DNA from: JBDOQU01 sp039839375
Lineage (GTDB): Bacteria > Pseudomonadota > Alphaproteobacteria > DSM-16000 > Inquilinaceae
Direction: 5' to 3'
Length of the DNA: 64,000 bases
Assembly: GCF_039839375.1 (NCBI RefSeq)
Contig: NZ_JBDOQU010000018.1
Coordinates: 50,167 to 114,166 of the forward strand
Position numbers and translations under genes: made by a program. This document shows positions 8,812 through 17,698 of this stretch, in pieces (positions within the stretch are counted from its first letter, which is position 1; each line of letters opens with the position of its first letter). The notes beneath the pieces were generated by a model. The model searched no databases, was not told where the DNA came from, and saw only the letters and a list, made by a program, of their open reading frames with translations.

Positions 8812-8905
8812 CCACCCTCACCCCCAACCCCCTCTCCCGCGGGGCAGGAGAGGGGGCTAAATGGCTCCCTCCCCTGCGGAGCGGGGGAGGGTTGGGGTGG
8901 GGGTT
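8812..8905. repeat. Interspersed inverted repeat, family C
   Basis: About 95 bases with outer arms CACCCCCAACCC and GGGTTGGGGTGGGG, and inner CTCTCC / GGAGAG and CTCCCCT / GCGGGGGAG hairpins. It fills the gap between dnaX and the 3' end of sucB and stops two bases before the sucB stop codon. A second copy lies at 32613-32713. Confidence 0.75.
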
Positions 8906-8906
8906 G

Positions 8907-10187
8907 TCAGATGTCCAGGAGGACGCGTCTGGGGTCTTCCAGGCATTCCTTGACGCGGACGAGGAAGGTCACGGCCTCGCGGCCGTCGATGATGCGGTGG
9001 TCGTAGCTGACGGCCAGGTACATCATCGGCCGCACCTCGATCTTGCCGTCCACGACGACCGGCCGCTCCTGGATCTTGTGCATGCCCAGGATGGCCGACT
9101 GGGGCGGGTTGAGGATCGGCATCGACATCAGCGAGCCGTAGACGCCGCCATTGGAGATGGTGAAGGTGCCGCCGGTCAGGTCGGCCATGGAGAGCTTGCC
9201 GTCCCGCGCCTTGCGGCCCAGATCGCCGATATTCTTCTCGACCTCCGCGAAGCTCAGCGTGTCGGCGTCGCGCAGCACCGGCACGACCAGCCCCTGCGGC
9301 GTGCCGACCGCGACGCCGATGTCGTAATAGTTCTTGTAGACCAGGTCGTCGCCGTCGACCTCGGCGTTCACCGCCGGCAGTTCCTTCAGCGCGGTGACGC
9401 AGGCCTTCACGAAGAAGGACATGAAGCCCAGCTTCACGCCGTGCTTCTTCTCGAAGCCCTCCTTGTACTCCGCGCGGGTCGCCATCAGCGCCGACATGTC
9501 CACCTCGTTGAAGGTGGTCAGCATTGCGGCGGTGTTCTGGGCCTGCTTCAGCCGGGTCGCGATGGTCTTGCGCAGCTTGGTCATGCGCACCCGTTCCTCG
9601 CGGTCCTTCTTGGGACGAGGTGCGCTGTCGGGGCGGGAGAAGGCGGGGATGTCGATGCTCGTGCCGCCGGCGGCCGGGGTGGGGGACGGCGCGGCGGCGG
9701 GCTTCGCGCCGCCCTCGATCGCCTTCTGGACGTCCTCCTTGGTGATCCGGCCGCCCTTGCCGGTGCCCTTCAGCGCGCCGGCGTCCAACCCGTGCTCCTC
9801 GGCCAGCTTGCGCGCCGCCGGCATGAAAATCCCGTCGGCGGAGGAATCCTCCGTCTCTTCGTCCTTTGCCGCCGACTTGGGAGCGGGCTCCTCCTTCGCG
9901 GGCGCGGCCGGCTTGGCCTCCGCCTTGGGTGCCGCTTTCTTCGCGCCGGAGCCGGAGCCGAGGACTCCCAGCCTGGCCCCGACCTCCACGGTCGCGCCGG
10001 AATCGGCCACGATCTCCTCCAGCACGCCGTCCTCGGCCGCGTTGACCTCCAGCGTCACCTTGTCGGTCTCAAGCTCGACCAGGGGCTCGTCGCGGGCGAC
10101 GCTGTCGCCGACCTTCTTCAGCCATTGGGCGACGGTCGCCTCGGTAACCGATTCGCCCAGGGCGGGGACCACGATGTCTGCACTCAT
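8907..10187 (-). CDS. sucB: 2-oxoglutarate dehydrogenase E2 (dihydrolipoamide succinyltransferase)
   Basis: Core subunit of the 2-oxoglutarate dehydrogenase complex, which transfers the succinyl group to CoA. In the 426 residues: a lipoyl domain (1-75) with lipoylated K43 in ETDKVTLEV, an Ala/Pro/Lys linker, a peripheral subunit-binding domain (MPAARKLAEEHGLDAGALKG, about 128-160), another linker, and the catalytic domain ending with the active-site motif DHRIIDGREAV. It lies 40 bases after sucA. The E3 gene (lpd), often next in line, is absent; dnaX follows instead. Confidence 0.96.
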   Translation of the reverse strand: MSADIVVPALGESVTEATVAQWLKKVGDSVARDEPLVELETDKVTLEVNAAEDGVLEEIVADSGATVEVGARLGVLGSGSGAKKAAPKAEAKPAAPAKEEPAPKSAAKDEETEDSSADGIFMPAARKLAEEHGLDAGALKGTGKGGRITKEDVQKAIEGGAKPAAAPSPTPAAGGTSIDIPAFSRPDSAPRPKKDREERVRMTKLRKTIATRLKQAQNTAAMLTTFNEVDMSALMATRAEYKEGFEKKHGVKLGFMSFFVKACVTALKELPAVNAEVDGDDLVYKNYYDIGVAVGTPQGLVVPVLRDADTLSFAEVEKNIGDLGRKARDGKLSMADLTGGTFTISNGGVYGSLMSMPILNPPQSAILGMHKIQERPVVVDGKIEVRPMMYLAVSYDHRIIDGREAVTFLVRVKECLEDPRRVLLDI

Positions 10188-10227
10188 GCCGCTACCTTCT
10201 CGTTCTCAAATCATTGTTCGATGCCGG

Positions 10228-13137
10228 TCACGGCAGCGTCAGCGCCTGATCGATCAACTGCGCCTGTTCCTTGTTGTGGCGGCGCAGCTGCCCTGTCGCC
10301 GGAGAGGCGGCCTCCGGCCGCCCGGCATAGATCGGCCGGCGCGCGTCATGGCGCATGTCCGACAGCATCGCCTCGATCTTGCGGTCGACGAAGTACCAGG
10401 CGCCCATGTTCTCCGGCTCCTCCTGGCACCACACCAGGTCGGCGTTGGGATATTTCGCCAGCTCCTCCGTCAGCGCCTTGCGCGGGAAGGGGTAGAGCTG
10501 CTCCAGCCTCAGCAGCGCGATGTCCTCGATGCCGCGCTCGTCCCGCTCCTTCTTCAGGTCGTAATAGACCTTGCCGGTACACAGCACGACGCGGCGGACC
10601 TTCTCGTTCTTCTTCTCCCAGCCATCCTCGTAGAGGACGCGGTGGAAGGTCGATCCCTCGGCGAACATGGAGATCTCGCTCTGCGCGTCCCTCAGGCGCA
10701 GCAGCGATTTGGGCGTCATCACGATCAGCGGCTTGCGGAAGTCGCGATGGATCTGCCGCCTCAGCGCATGGAAGTAGTTGGCCGGCGTGGTCGGGTAGAT
10801 GACCTGCCAGTTGTCCTCGCCCGACATCGTGAGGAACCGCTCCAGCCTTGCCGACGAATGCTCCGGCCCCTGGCCCTCATAGCCGTGGGGCAGCAGCATC
10901 ACCAGCCCCGACATGCGCAGCCATTTGGATTCGCCCGATGAGATGAACTGGTCGATGATGACCTGCGCGCCGTTGACGAAGTCGCCGAACTGCGCCTCCC
11001 ACAGGGTCAGCGCCTTGGGCTCGGCCATGGAGAAGCCGTACTCGAAGCCCAGCACGGCGAATTCCGACAGCGGGCTGTCATGGACCTCGAAGGCCGCCTG
11101 CCCGTTGCGGATGTTGTTGAGAGGGATGTACCGGTCCTCGTTCTCCTGGTCGATCAGCACGGAATGGCGCTGGGAGAAGGTGCCGCGGCCGGAATCCTGG
11201 CCGGACAGGCGGACCGGGTAGCCTTCGTCCAGCAGCGTGCCGAAGGCCATCGCCTCGGCGGTCGCCCAGTCGATGCCGTTGCCTTCGGTCAGCGCCTTCT
11301 GCTTGGCCTTCAACTGGCGGACGATCTTGGAATTGACGTTGAAGCCGTCGGGCACCCGGACCAGCGCCTCGCCGACACGCTTCAGCGCCTCGTCCGTGGC
11401 GCCGGTCGTGCCGCGGCGCTCGTCGCCCTCGGCGATCTTCATGCCGGACCACGCGCCGGCCAGCCAGTCGGCCTTGTTCGGCTTATAGCTGGTGGCGGCG
11501 TCGAACTCCTCCTCCAGCCGCTTGTGGAAGCCATCGGCGATCGCCTCGGGCTCGCCCTCCTCCAGCACGCCGTCCTCCACCAGCCGTCTGGCGTAAATTT
11601 CCCGCGTCGTCGGCTGGCTGGCGATGGTCTTGTACATCAGGGGCTGAGTGAAGCCCGGCTCGTCGCCTTCATTGTGGCCGTAGCGGCGGTAGCAGAACAT
11701 GTCCACCACCACGTCCTTCTTGAACTGCTGGCGGAATTCGATGGCGATGCGGGAGACGTGGACGACGGCTTCCGGATCGTCGCCGTTCACGTGGAAGATC
11801 GGCGCCTGGATCATCTTCGCCACGTCGGTCGGGTAGGGACCCGACCGGCTGAAGTTCGGCGAGGTGGTGAAGCCGATCTGGTTGTTGATGACGAAATGGA
11901 TGGTGCCGCCGACGCGGTAGCCCTTCAGCTCCGACAGCATCAGCGTCTCGCCCACCACGCCCTGGCCGGCGAAGGCGGCGTCGCCATGCAGCAGGACGGG
12001 CAGCACCTTCTCCCGTTCCGTGTCGTCGCGCTGCATCTGCTTGGCCCGGACCTTGCCGATCACCACCGGGTTCACGCATTCAAGGTGCGACGGGTTGGCG
12101 GTCAGCGACAGATGGATGGTGTTGCCGTCGAAATCCCGGTCGTCGGAGGTGCCCAGGTGGTACTTCACGTCGCCCGAGCCCTGGACTTCGTCCGGCTTCG
12201 CGGCGTTGCCCTGGAATTCGGAGAAGATCGCCGCGAACGGCTTGCCCATGACGTTGGCCAGCACGTTGAGACGGCCGCGATGGGCCATGCCCAGAACGAT
12301 CTCCTCAAGGCCGAGTTGACCGCCGCGCTTCATCACCTGCTCGATCGCCGGGACGAGGCTTTCGCCGCCATCCAGGCCGAACCGCTTGGTGCCGGTGTAC
12401 TTGACCTGGAGGAACTTCTCGAAGCTCTCCGCCGCCGTCAGCCGCTCATAGATCGCACGCCGGCCGCGCGGGGTGAAGTCGGTCTTGTTGTGGATGTTCT
12501 CGATGCGCTCCTGGATCCATGCCTTCTGGTCGGCGTCCTGGATGTGCATGTACTCCACGCCGATCGTGCCGCAATAGGTCTCCTTCAGCCGCTCCATGAT
12601 CTGGCGCAGCGTGGCGGTCTCGTAGCCCAGCACGTTGTTGATGAAGATCGGCCGGTCCCAGTCGCCCTCGGTGAAGCCGTAGGTGCGAGGGTCCAGTTCC
12701 GGATGCGGGAATTCGGGCACCAGGCCCAGCGGGTCCAGGTTCGCCTTCAGGTGCCCCCTGATGCGGTGGGCCCGGATCAGCATCAGCGCCTGGATGGAAT
12801 CCAGCGTCGCCTGCCTTCCTTCGGCGACCGGCGGGATGGCGGCCGGGCCGGGCTTCGGCCGTTCAGCCTTCGCCGGCGCCGGCGCCGGGGCGGCGCCGTC
12901 GAGCCCCAGAGCCTCGGCCAGCCCGCCGGCATCGGCGACATGGCCGTTCGCCTTCCTCCAGCTTGGCCCCGAATTCTCGTCCAGGAGCGCCCGCTCATCC
13001 TCGCCGAGGCCGCGGAAGAAGGCGGCCCAGGACGGGTCGACGGATCCGGGATCGTCGGAATATCGGGCGTAGAGGTCCGCTATGAAGGCGGCGTTCTGGG
13101 CGAAGAGAAAAGACGACTGCTCGGATTGGTTACCCAT
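10228..13137 (-). CDS. sucA: 2-oxoglutarate dehydrogenase E1 component
   Basis: Thiamine-diphosphate-dependent decarboxylase of 2-oxoglutarate, cytoplasmic. At 969 residues it is full length. It begins with the E1-specific helix that contacts E2 (FLFAQNAAFIADLYARYSDD). The TPP and magnesium site is seen in the segment LLHGDAAFAGQGVVGETLML through VVDMFCYRRYGHNEGDEP, and the central and C-terminal transketolase-like domains follow (SARLERFL and FRKPLIVMTPKSLLR). It is third in sucC-sucD-sucA-sucB. A long open frame on the opposite strand (about 11080-13236) is a GC-codon artefact. Confidence 0.97.
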   Translation of the reverse strand: MGNQSEQSSFLFAQNAAFIADLYARYSDDPGSVDPSWAAFFRGLGEDERALLDENSGPSWRKANGHVADAGGLAEALGLDGAAPAPAPAKAERPKPGPAAIPPVAEGRQATLDSIQALMLIRAHRIRGHLKANLDPLGLVPEFPHPELDPRTYGFTEGDWDRPIFINNVLGYETATLRQIMERLKETYCGTIGVEYMHIQDADQKAWIQERIENIHNKTDFTPRGRRAIYERLTAAESFEKFLQVKYTGTKRFGLDGGESLVPAIEQVMKRGGQLGLEEIVLGMAHRGRLNVLANVMGKPFAAIFSEFQGNAAKPDEVQGSGDVKYHLGTSDDRDFDGNTIHLSLTANPSHLECVNPVVIGKVRAKQMQRDDTEREKVLPVLLHGDAAFAGQGVVGETLMLSELKGYRVGGTIHFVINNQIGFTTSPNFSRSGPYPTDVAKMIQAPIFHVNGDDPEAVVHVSRIAIEFRQQFKKDVVVDMFCYRRYGHNEGDEPGFTQPLMYKTIASQPTTREIYARRLVEDGVLEEGEPEAIADGFHKRLEEEFDAATSYKPNKADWLAGAWSGMKIAEGDERRGTTGATDEALKRVGEALVRVPDGFNVNSKIVRQLKAKQKALTEGNGIDWATAEAMAFGTLLDEGYPVRLSGQDSGRGTFSQRHSVLIDQENEDRYIPLNNIRNGQAAFEVHDSPLSEFAVLGFEYGFSMAEPKALTLWEAQFGDFVNGAQVIIDQFISSGESKWLRMSGLVMLLPHGYEGQGPEHSSARLERFLTMSGEDNWQVIYPTTPANYFHALRRQIHRDFRKPLIVMTPKSLLRLRDAQSEISMFAEGSTFHRVLYEDGWEKKNEKVRRVVLCTGKVYYDLKKERDERGIEDIALLRLEQLYPFPRKALTEELAKYPNADLVWCQEEPENMGAWYFVDRKIEAMLSDMRHDARRPIYAGRPEAASPATGQLRRHNKEQAQLIDQALTLP

Positions 13138-13237
13138 GTCCCATTTCGAGCGAGCCCCCTTTCCGGGCCCGCTTCCCCTAAAGGTCGCGAAGCCGGACGC
13201 CTTCGCGCGTCCGGCCTTGGCGCACCGATGATTTAAA

Positions 13238-13259
13238 CGGGCGCCCGCATCGGCGCCCG
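13238..13259 (-). terminator. Hairpin between sucD and sucA
   Basis: Perfect GC stem CGGGCGCC / GGCGCCCG with a 6-base loop. Read on the minus strand it is followed by GTTTAAAT, a poor T-run. It could be a weak terminator or attenuator that lowers sucAB relative to sucCD, or a transcript-stabilising hairpin. Confidence 0.4.
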
Positions 13260-13292
13260 GCCTTCTCCATATAACCCCGAACGGGGGTCACT

Positions 13293-14168
13293 TCAGCCCT
13301 TCATCGCCGCAAGCATCGCCGACCCGAGGGCGGCGGGGCTGTCGGCGACGTTGATGCCGGCCTGCTTGAGCGCGTCGATCTTGAAGTCGGCGGTGTCGTT
13401 GCCGCCGGAGATCACCGCGCCGGCATGGCCCATGCGGCGGCCCGGCGGGGCGGTGCGTCCGGCGATGAAACCGACGACCGGCTTCTTCGTCTTCGACTGC
13501 CGGATGAACTCCGCGCCCTGGACCTCGGCGTCGCCGCCGATCTCACCGATCATGATGATGCCCTGGGTCTCGTCATCGGCCACGAACAGTTCCAGGCAAT
13601 CGACGAAGTTGGTGCCGTTGACCGGGTCGCCGCCGATGCCGATGCAGGTCGTCTGGCCCAGCCCGGCGGCCGTCGTCTGCGCCACCGCCTCATAGGTCAG
13701 CGTGCCCGACCGGCTGACGATGCCGATCTTGCCGCGCTGGTGGATGTGGCCCGGCATGATGCCGATCTTGCATTCGTCCGGTGTGATCACGCCGGGGCAG
13801 TTCGGCCCGATCAGCCGCGTGCCGGAGCCGGCCAGCGCGCGCTTGACGTTCACCATGTCCAGCACCGGGATGCCTTCGGTGATGCACACCACCAGCTCGA
13901 TCCCGGCGTCGATCGCCTCCAGAATCGCGTCGGCCGCGAAAGGCGGCGGCACGTAGATCACGCTGGCGTTGGCGCCGGTCTTGTCCCGCGCCTCGGCCAC
14001 CGTGTCATAGACCGGCAGGTCCAGATGGGTGGAGCCGCCCTTCCCGGGCGTGACGCCGCCGACCATCTTGGTGCCGTAGGCGATCGCCTGTTCGGAATGG
14101 AAGGTGCCCTGGGCTCCGGTGAAGCCCTGGCAGATGACCTTGGTATTCCTGTCGACCAGAACAGCCAT
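13293..14168 (-). CDS. sucD: Succinyl-CoA ligase (ADP-forming), alpha subunit
   Basis: Makes succinate, CoA and ATP (or GTP) from succinyl-CoA, together with SucC. The 291-residue subunit has the CoA-binding Rossmann domain (CQGFTGAQGTFHSEQAIAYG from about residue 13), the motif GPNCPGVI, and the phosphohistidine loop GHAGAVISGG with H248. Length is standard. It is separated from sucC by 2 bases. Confidence 0.97.
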   Translation of the reverse strand: MAVLVDRNTKVICQGFTGAQGTFHSEQAIAYGTKMVGGVTPGKGGSTHLDLPVYDTVAEARDKTGANASVIYVPPPFAADAILEAIDAGIELVVCITEGIPVLDMVNVKRALAGSGTRLIGPNCPGVITPDECKIGIMPGHIHQRGKIGIVSRSGTLTYEAVAQTTAAGLGQTTCIGIGGDPVNGTNFVDCLELFVADDETQGIIMIGEIGGDAEVQGAEFIRQSKTKKPVVGFIAGRTAPPGRRMGHAGAVISGGNDTADFKIDALKQAGINVADSPAALGSAMLAAMKG

Positions 14169-14170
14169 GA

Positions 14171-15364
14171 TCAGCCGGCCTCCTTCACCGCGGACACGAT
14201 CTTCTCCGCGGCGTCGGCCAGATCGTCCGCCGACCGGATCGGCAGGCCGCTTTCCGCAAGGATCTTCTTGCCCAGTTCCACGTTCGTCCCTTCCAGCCGC
14301 ACCACCAGCGGCACATGCAGGCTGACCTCGCGCGCCGCCGCGACCACGCCTTCGGCGATCACGTCGCAGCGCATGATGCCGCCGAAGATGTTGACCAGGA
14401 TGCCTTCCACATTGGCGTCCGACAGGATCAGCTTGAAGGCCGCGGTCACCCGTTCCTTCGTCGCCCCGCCGCCAACGTCCAGGAAGTTCGCCGGCTCGCC
14501 GCCATGCAGCTTGATGATGTCCATGGTCGCCATCGCCAGCCCGGCGCCGTTGACCATGCAGCCGATGTTCCCGTCCAGCTTGATGTAGTTGAGGCTGTGC
14601 CTGGCGGCCTCAAGCTCGGCGGGGTCCTCCTCGCTCTCGTCGCGAAGCTCCTCCAGTTCCTTGTGGCGGAACATGGCGCTCTCGTCGAACGACATCTTGG
14701 CGTCCAGCGCCAGGACCTCGCCCGCGCCGGTGACGACCAGCGGGTTGATCTCGACCGTGGAGGCGTCCAGTTCCCGGAACGCCTTGTACATGCCGGTCAG
14801 GAACTTCACCGCCGCGCCGACCTGCTTGCCTTCCAGCCCCAGGGCGAAGGCGACCTTGCGGGCGTGGAAGCCGCTCATCCCGGTCGCGGGGTCGATCGCC
14901 ACGGTGACGATCTTCTCCGGCGTGTTGTGGGCGACTTCCTCGATCTCCATGCCGCCTTCGGTGGAGGCGATGATGGTGACGCGGGAGCGGGCGCGATCGA
15001 CCAGCAGCGAGAGGTACAGCTCCCGCGCGATGTCGCAGCCTTCCTCGACATAGAGCCGGTTGACCTCGCGGCCGCCGGGCCCGGTCTGCTTGGTGACCAG
15101 CGTGCGGCCCAGCATGCCGGCCGCTTCCTTGACGTCGTCCAGCGACTTCACGACGCGGACGCCGCCCTTGCCGTCGGGATCGTCCTTGAACCGTCCGGCC
15201 CCCCGGCCGCCGGCATGGATCTGGGACTTCACGACCCAGACCGGGCCGCCCAGATCCCGCGCCACGTCGACGGCTTCTTCCGCCGTGTACGCGACGCCGC
15301 CGCGAGGCACGGACACCCCGTAGCGCTTCAACAGGCCCTTGGCCTGATATTCGTGGATGTTCAT
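14171..15364 (-). CDS. sucC: Succinyl-CoA ligase (ADP-forming), beta subunit
   Basis: ATP-grasp subunit of succinyl-CoA synthetase, 397 residues. The start MNIHEYQAKGLLKRYGV is canonical. The ATP-grasp domain carries VKSQIHAGGRGAG (about 45-57) and EINPLVVTGAGEVLALDAK (about 197-215). The C-terminal CoA-ligase domain has GNIGCMVNGAGLAMATMD and NIFGGIMRCD. It is the first gene of sucCDAB. The usual alphaproteobacterial partner mdh is not upstream but 5 kb away on the other strand. Confidence 0.97.
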   Translation of the reverse strand: MNIHEYQAKGLLKRYGVSVPRGGVAYTAEEAVDVARDLGGPVWVVKSQIHAGGRGAGRFKDDPDGKGGVRVVKSLDDVKEAAGMLGRTLVTKQTGPGGREVNRLYVEEGCDIARELYLSLLVDRARSRVTIIASTEGGMEIEEVAHNTPEKIVTVAIDPATGMSGFHARKVAFALGLEGKQVGAAVKFLTGMYKAFRELDASTVEINPLVVTGAGEVLALDAKMSFDESAMFRHKELEELRDESEEDPAELEAARHSLNYIKLDGNIGCMVNGAGLAMATMDIIKLHGGEPANFLDVGGGATKERVTAAFKLILSDANVEGILVNIFGGIMRCDVIAEGVVAAAREVSLHVPLVVRLEGTNVELGKKILAESGLPIRSADDLADAAEKIVSAVKEAG

Positions 15365-15625
15365 CCGCGTTTCCTACCATCCGATGGCGATCGGCCGCGC
15401 CGGAACCGGGCGGCCGCTATAGGCCGGAGAGGGGAAGGAGCAGGACCGTCCTTCCCGCCGAAAATGCGCCGCACCATAGCACCTGCGCCGCCGGGAGCAA
15501 CCGCGAAGGTGCGCCATTGTCGGTAACGCGTGATCTGTCCGGATTTCGGCCCGCCCGGCGCGACGGCATGGAGCATTACATGCGCCACCGTCCGCATCGT
15601 TCCTGCTCCAGCCCGGCGGGCGGCG

Positions 15626-15906
15626 TCAGCCGAAAACTTCGCTATGCGACCCGAGCCGGGCCAGGCGCAGTGTGGTGGCGTCGGGCTTGCGGTAGATCAG
15701 CACGAGATCGGGCTTACGTGACAGTCGCGGTAGCCGGCCCAATCTCCGCTCAGATCATGGTCGCGGTAGCGCGGGTCGAGCGGCGTGTCGGCCGCCAGCG
15801 CCGCCAGGACCGGCAACAGATCGGCATCGAGAGTTGTCCGATGCCGCCCCCTGGATTCCCGTTTATAGTCGCGCTTGAACGTCGTCGAACGCTCAATCGT
15901 CCGCAT
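15626..15906 (-). pseudogene. yafQ: YafQ-type mRNA-interferase toxin, frameshifted
   Basis: The first 63 codons encode a YafQ-like toxin (MRTIERSTTFKRDYKRESRG, then LSGDWAGYRDCHV). The frame then runs into a stop at 15697. In the other frame the family's C-terminus continues without a break (KPDLVLIYRKP and LGSHSEVFG, stop 15626-15628). One base is missing after GACTGTCACGT, where an AAG lysine codon should follow. As read, the product is 69 residues and lacks the conserved final His-containing strand, so it should be inactive. The ATG overlaps dinJ by 14 bases. A sequencing error or programmed frameshift cannot be excluded. Confidence 0.8.
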
Positions 15907-16159
15907 GAAGATCCGCCATCAGCGCATCGACGTTGTCGAACCGCGCGCCCTTGCCGGCTTCCAGCTCGGCCATGGCCTCGCGGGTCGCGGCGTTCGGCGC
16001 CTTCACATCGAACGGCAGACGCTGTTCATCGGCGATGCGAAGCATCAGCAGGCGGATGGCGTCGGAGACCGAAAGGCCCATCGCTTCCAACGCGCCGCTC
16101 GCGCGCTCCTTGGTCGCCATATCGATCCTGGCGCGGACATAGGTGTTAGCGAAGGCCAT
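15893..16159 (-). CDS. dinJ: RelB/DinJ-family antitoxin
   Basis: Antitoxin of 88 residues. The N-terminal ribbon-helix-helix (YVRARIDMATKERASGALEA, then MGLSVSDAIRLLMLRIA) binds DNA, and the C-terminal part (PNAATREAMAELEAGKGARF) wraps the YafQ toxin. I chose the ATG at 16159, which has GAGG 8 bases upstream, over an in-frame start at 16240. It looks intact while its toxin is frameshifted. RelB-type antitoxins normally repress their own operon. Confidence 0.88.
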   Translation of the reverse strand: MAFANTYVRARIDMATKERASGALEAMGLSVSDAIRLLMLRIADEQRLPFDVKAPNAATREAMAELEAGKGARFDNVDALMADLHADD

Positions 16160-16179
16160 AGTCTTAACCTCAAGATGAT

Positions 16180-16196
16180 GTAGTCCTATTGTAGTC
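16180..16196. promoter_or_regulatory. Possible dinJ operator (direct repeat)
   Basis: Two GTAGTC hexamers at 16180-16185 and 16191-16196, start to start 11 bases, or about one helical turn. They lie 21-37 bases upstream of dinJ, which suits ribbon-helix-helix autorepression. Inferred from position only. Confidence 0.35.
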
Positions 16197-16348
16197 ACGG
16201 GCGGGTCGCATTTCAATGTCGTGGAAAGGCGGGCCATCAACCAGTTCGCTATGCGCGGAAATATGGAAGTATGCCGACCCCGCGCGCTGGGCTACGGTTT
16301 TGCCGCTGCCGAGGCGGGTTGGAACGAGGAACCGAGGGAGCTGTCGCC

Positions 16349-17698
16349 ATGAATCTCAATCGCCTGCTGACCGAGCGGGAGGATGCCGGCAGGCCGCTGG
16401 GGGTGGCGGTGATCGGGGCCGGCAAGTTCGGCGCCATGTTCCTCGCCCAGGCGGCGCGGACGACGGGCCTGCATGTCGTCGCCATCGTCGACCGCGACGT
16501 CGGCCGGGCGCGGGAGACGCTGAAGCGGATCGGCTGGCCGGAAGGGCGCGCGGACGCGCGGAGTCTGGAAGAGGCCGCCCGGACTCGCCGGACCTTCGTC
16601 ACCGATGATTCCAGCGCCGCCGTCACCGCGCCGGAGATCGAGGTCGTGGTTGAGGCCACAGGCAATCCGGCCGCCGCCATCGACCATGCGCTGGCCTGCA
16701 TCGCCAACGGCAAGCATATGGTGAACGTCACGGTGGAGGCCGACGCGCTGGTCGGCCCGCTGCTGGCCGACCGGTTCCGCGCGGCGGGGCTGGTCTATTC
16801 CCTCGCCTATGGCGATCAGCCGGCCCTGATTGCGGAGCAGGTGGACTGGGCGCGCGCCGCCGGGTTCGAGGTGCTCTGCGCCGGTAAGGGAACCAAATAC
16901 TTGCCCGCCTATCACCATTCCACACCCGAAACGGTGTGGGGCCACTACGGGATGAATGCTGCGGCCGCGGCCGCCGGCGGCATGAACCCGCAGATGTTCA
17001 ACTCCTTCCTGGACGGCACCAAATCGGCGATCGAGATGGCGGCGGTGGCCAATGCCTGCGATCTCGTTCCGGGGGCGGACGGGCTTGCCTTCCCGCCCTG
17101 CGGCGTTGACGATTTGCCCCATATCCTGCGTCCCGCCGCCGATGGCGGCTGCCTGCCGCGCAAGGGGACGGTGGAGGTGGTGTCCTCGGTGGAGCGCGAC
17201 GGTCGGCCGGTCTTCCGCGACCTTCGCTGGGGCGTCTATGTCGTGCTGGAGGCGCCGAACGACTATGTCCGCCGGTGCTTCGCCGAATACGGGCTGAAGA
17301 CGGATTCCAGCGGCCGCTACGCCGCGATGTACAAGCCCTACCATTTGATCGGACTGGAGCTAGGAATCTCCGTCGCCTCGGCCGGCCTCAGGGGAGAGCC
17401 GACGGGCGCGCCGACAGGCTTCCGGGGCGATGTCGCGGCCGTGGCGAAGCGGGATCTGGCGCCGGGTGACGTGTTGGACGGCGAGGGCGGCTATACGGTC
17501 TATGGCCGGCTGGCCCCGGCGGAGGCCAGTCTGGAAGCCGGGACATTGCCGATCGGGCTCGCCCACGGCGTCAGGGTGACGAAGCCCGTCGCCCGCGGCC
17601 ATGCGATCCCGTGGAGCGCCGTCGCGATCGATTCCGACACCACCGCCGTCCGGCTGCGGCGGGAAATGGAAGCAGGTTTCAGGAAAGAACAAAGATGA
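16349..17698 (+). CDS. NAD(P)-binding homoserine-dehydrogenase-like oxidoreductase with SAF domain
   Basis: Predicted cytoplasmic oxidoreductase of 449 residues. The N-terminal Rossmann domain has GAGKFG (23-28) and VVEATGNP, as in homoserine dehydrogenase-like proteins. The C-terminus (about 360-430) looks like a SAF domain (VAKRDLAPGDVLDGEGGYTVYG), the fold shared with antifreeze and sialic-acid synthase ends. An in-frame ATG at 16271 is rejected because GAGGGAG lies 8 bases before 16349 and the earlier codons resemble no homologue. Its stop overlaps the next SDR gene by 4 bases, so the two probably share a pathway. The substrate is unknown. Confidence 0.8.
   Translation: MNLNRLLTEREDAGRPLGVAVIGAGKFGAMFLAQAARTTGLHVVAIVDRDVGRARETLKRIGWPEGRADARSLEEAARTRRTFVTDDSSAAVTAPEIEVVVEATGNPAAAIDHALACIANGKHMVNVTVEADALVGPLLADRFRAAGLVYSLAYGDQPALIAEQVDWARAAGFEVLCAGKGTKYLPAYHHSTPETVWGHYGMNAAAAAAGGMNPQMFNSFLDGTKSAIEMAAVANACDLVPGADGLAFPPCGVDDLPHILRPAADGGCLPRKGTVEVVSSVERDGRPVFRDLRWGVYVVLEAPNDYVRRCFAEYGLKTDSSGRYAAMYKPYHLIGLELGISVASAGLRGEPTGAPTGFRGDVAAVAKRDLAPGDVLDGEGGYTVYGRLAPAEASLEAGTLPIGLAHGVRVTKPVARGHAIPWSAVAIDSDTTAVRLRREMEAGFRKEQR

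Noticed and set aside
8753..8906. SRP RNA gene (ffs), often near dnaX
   Set aside because: The gap holds only a family C repeat; no GGTGAAG/GGAAGCA-type SRP core is seen.
11080..13236. 718-codon open frame opposite sucA
   Set aside because: Antisense to a full-length, highly conserved sucA. Composition (His, Arg, Gly, Val repeats) is the usual product of reading GC-biased codons backwards.
15361..15597. 78-codon minus-strand frame upstream of sucC
   Set aside because: Arg/Gly/Pro-rich with no ribosome site; it overlaps the sucC leader and looks like chance.
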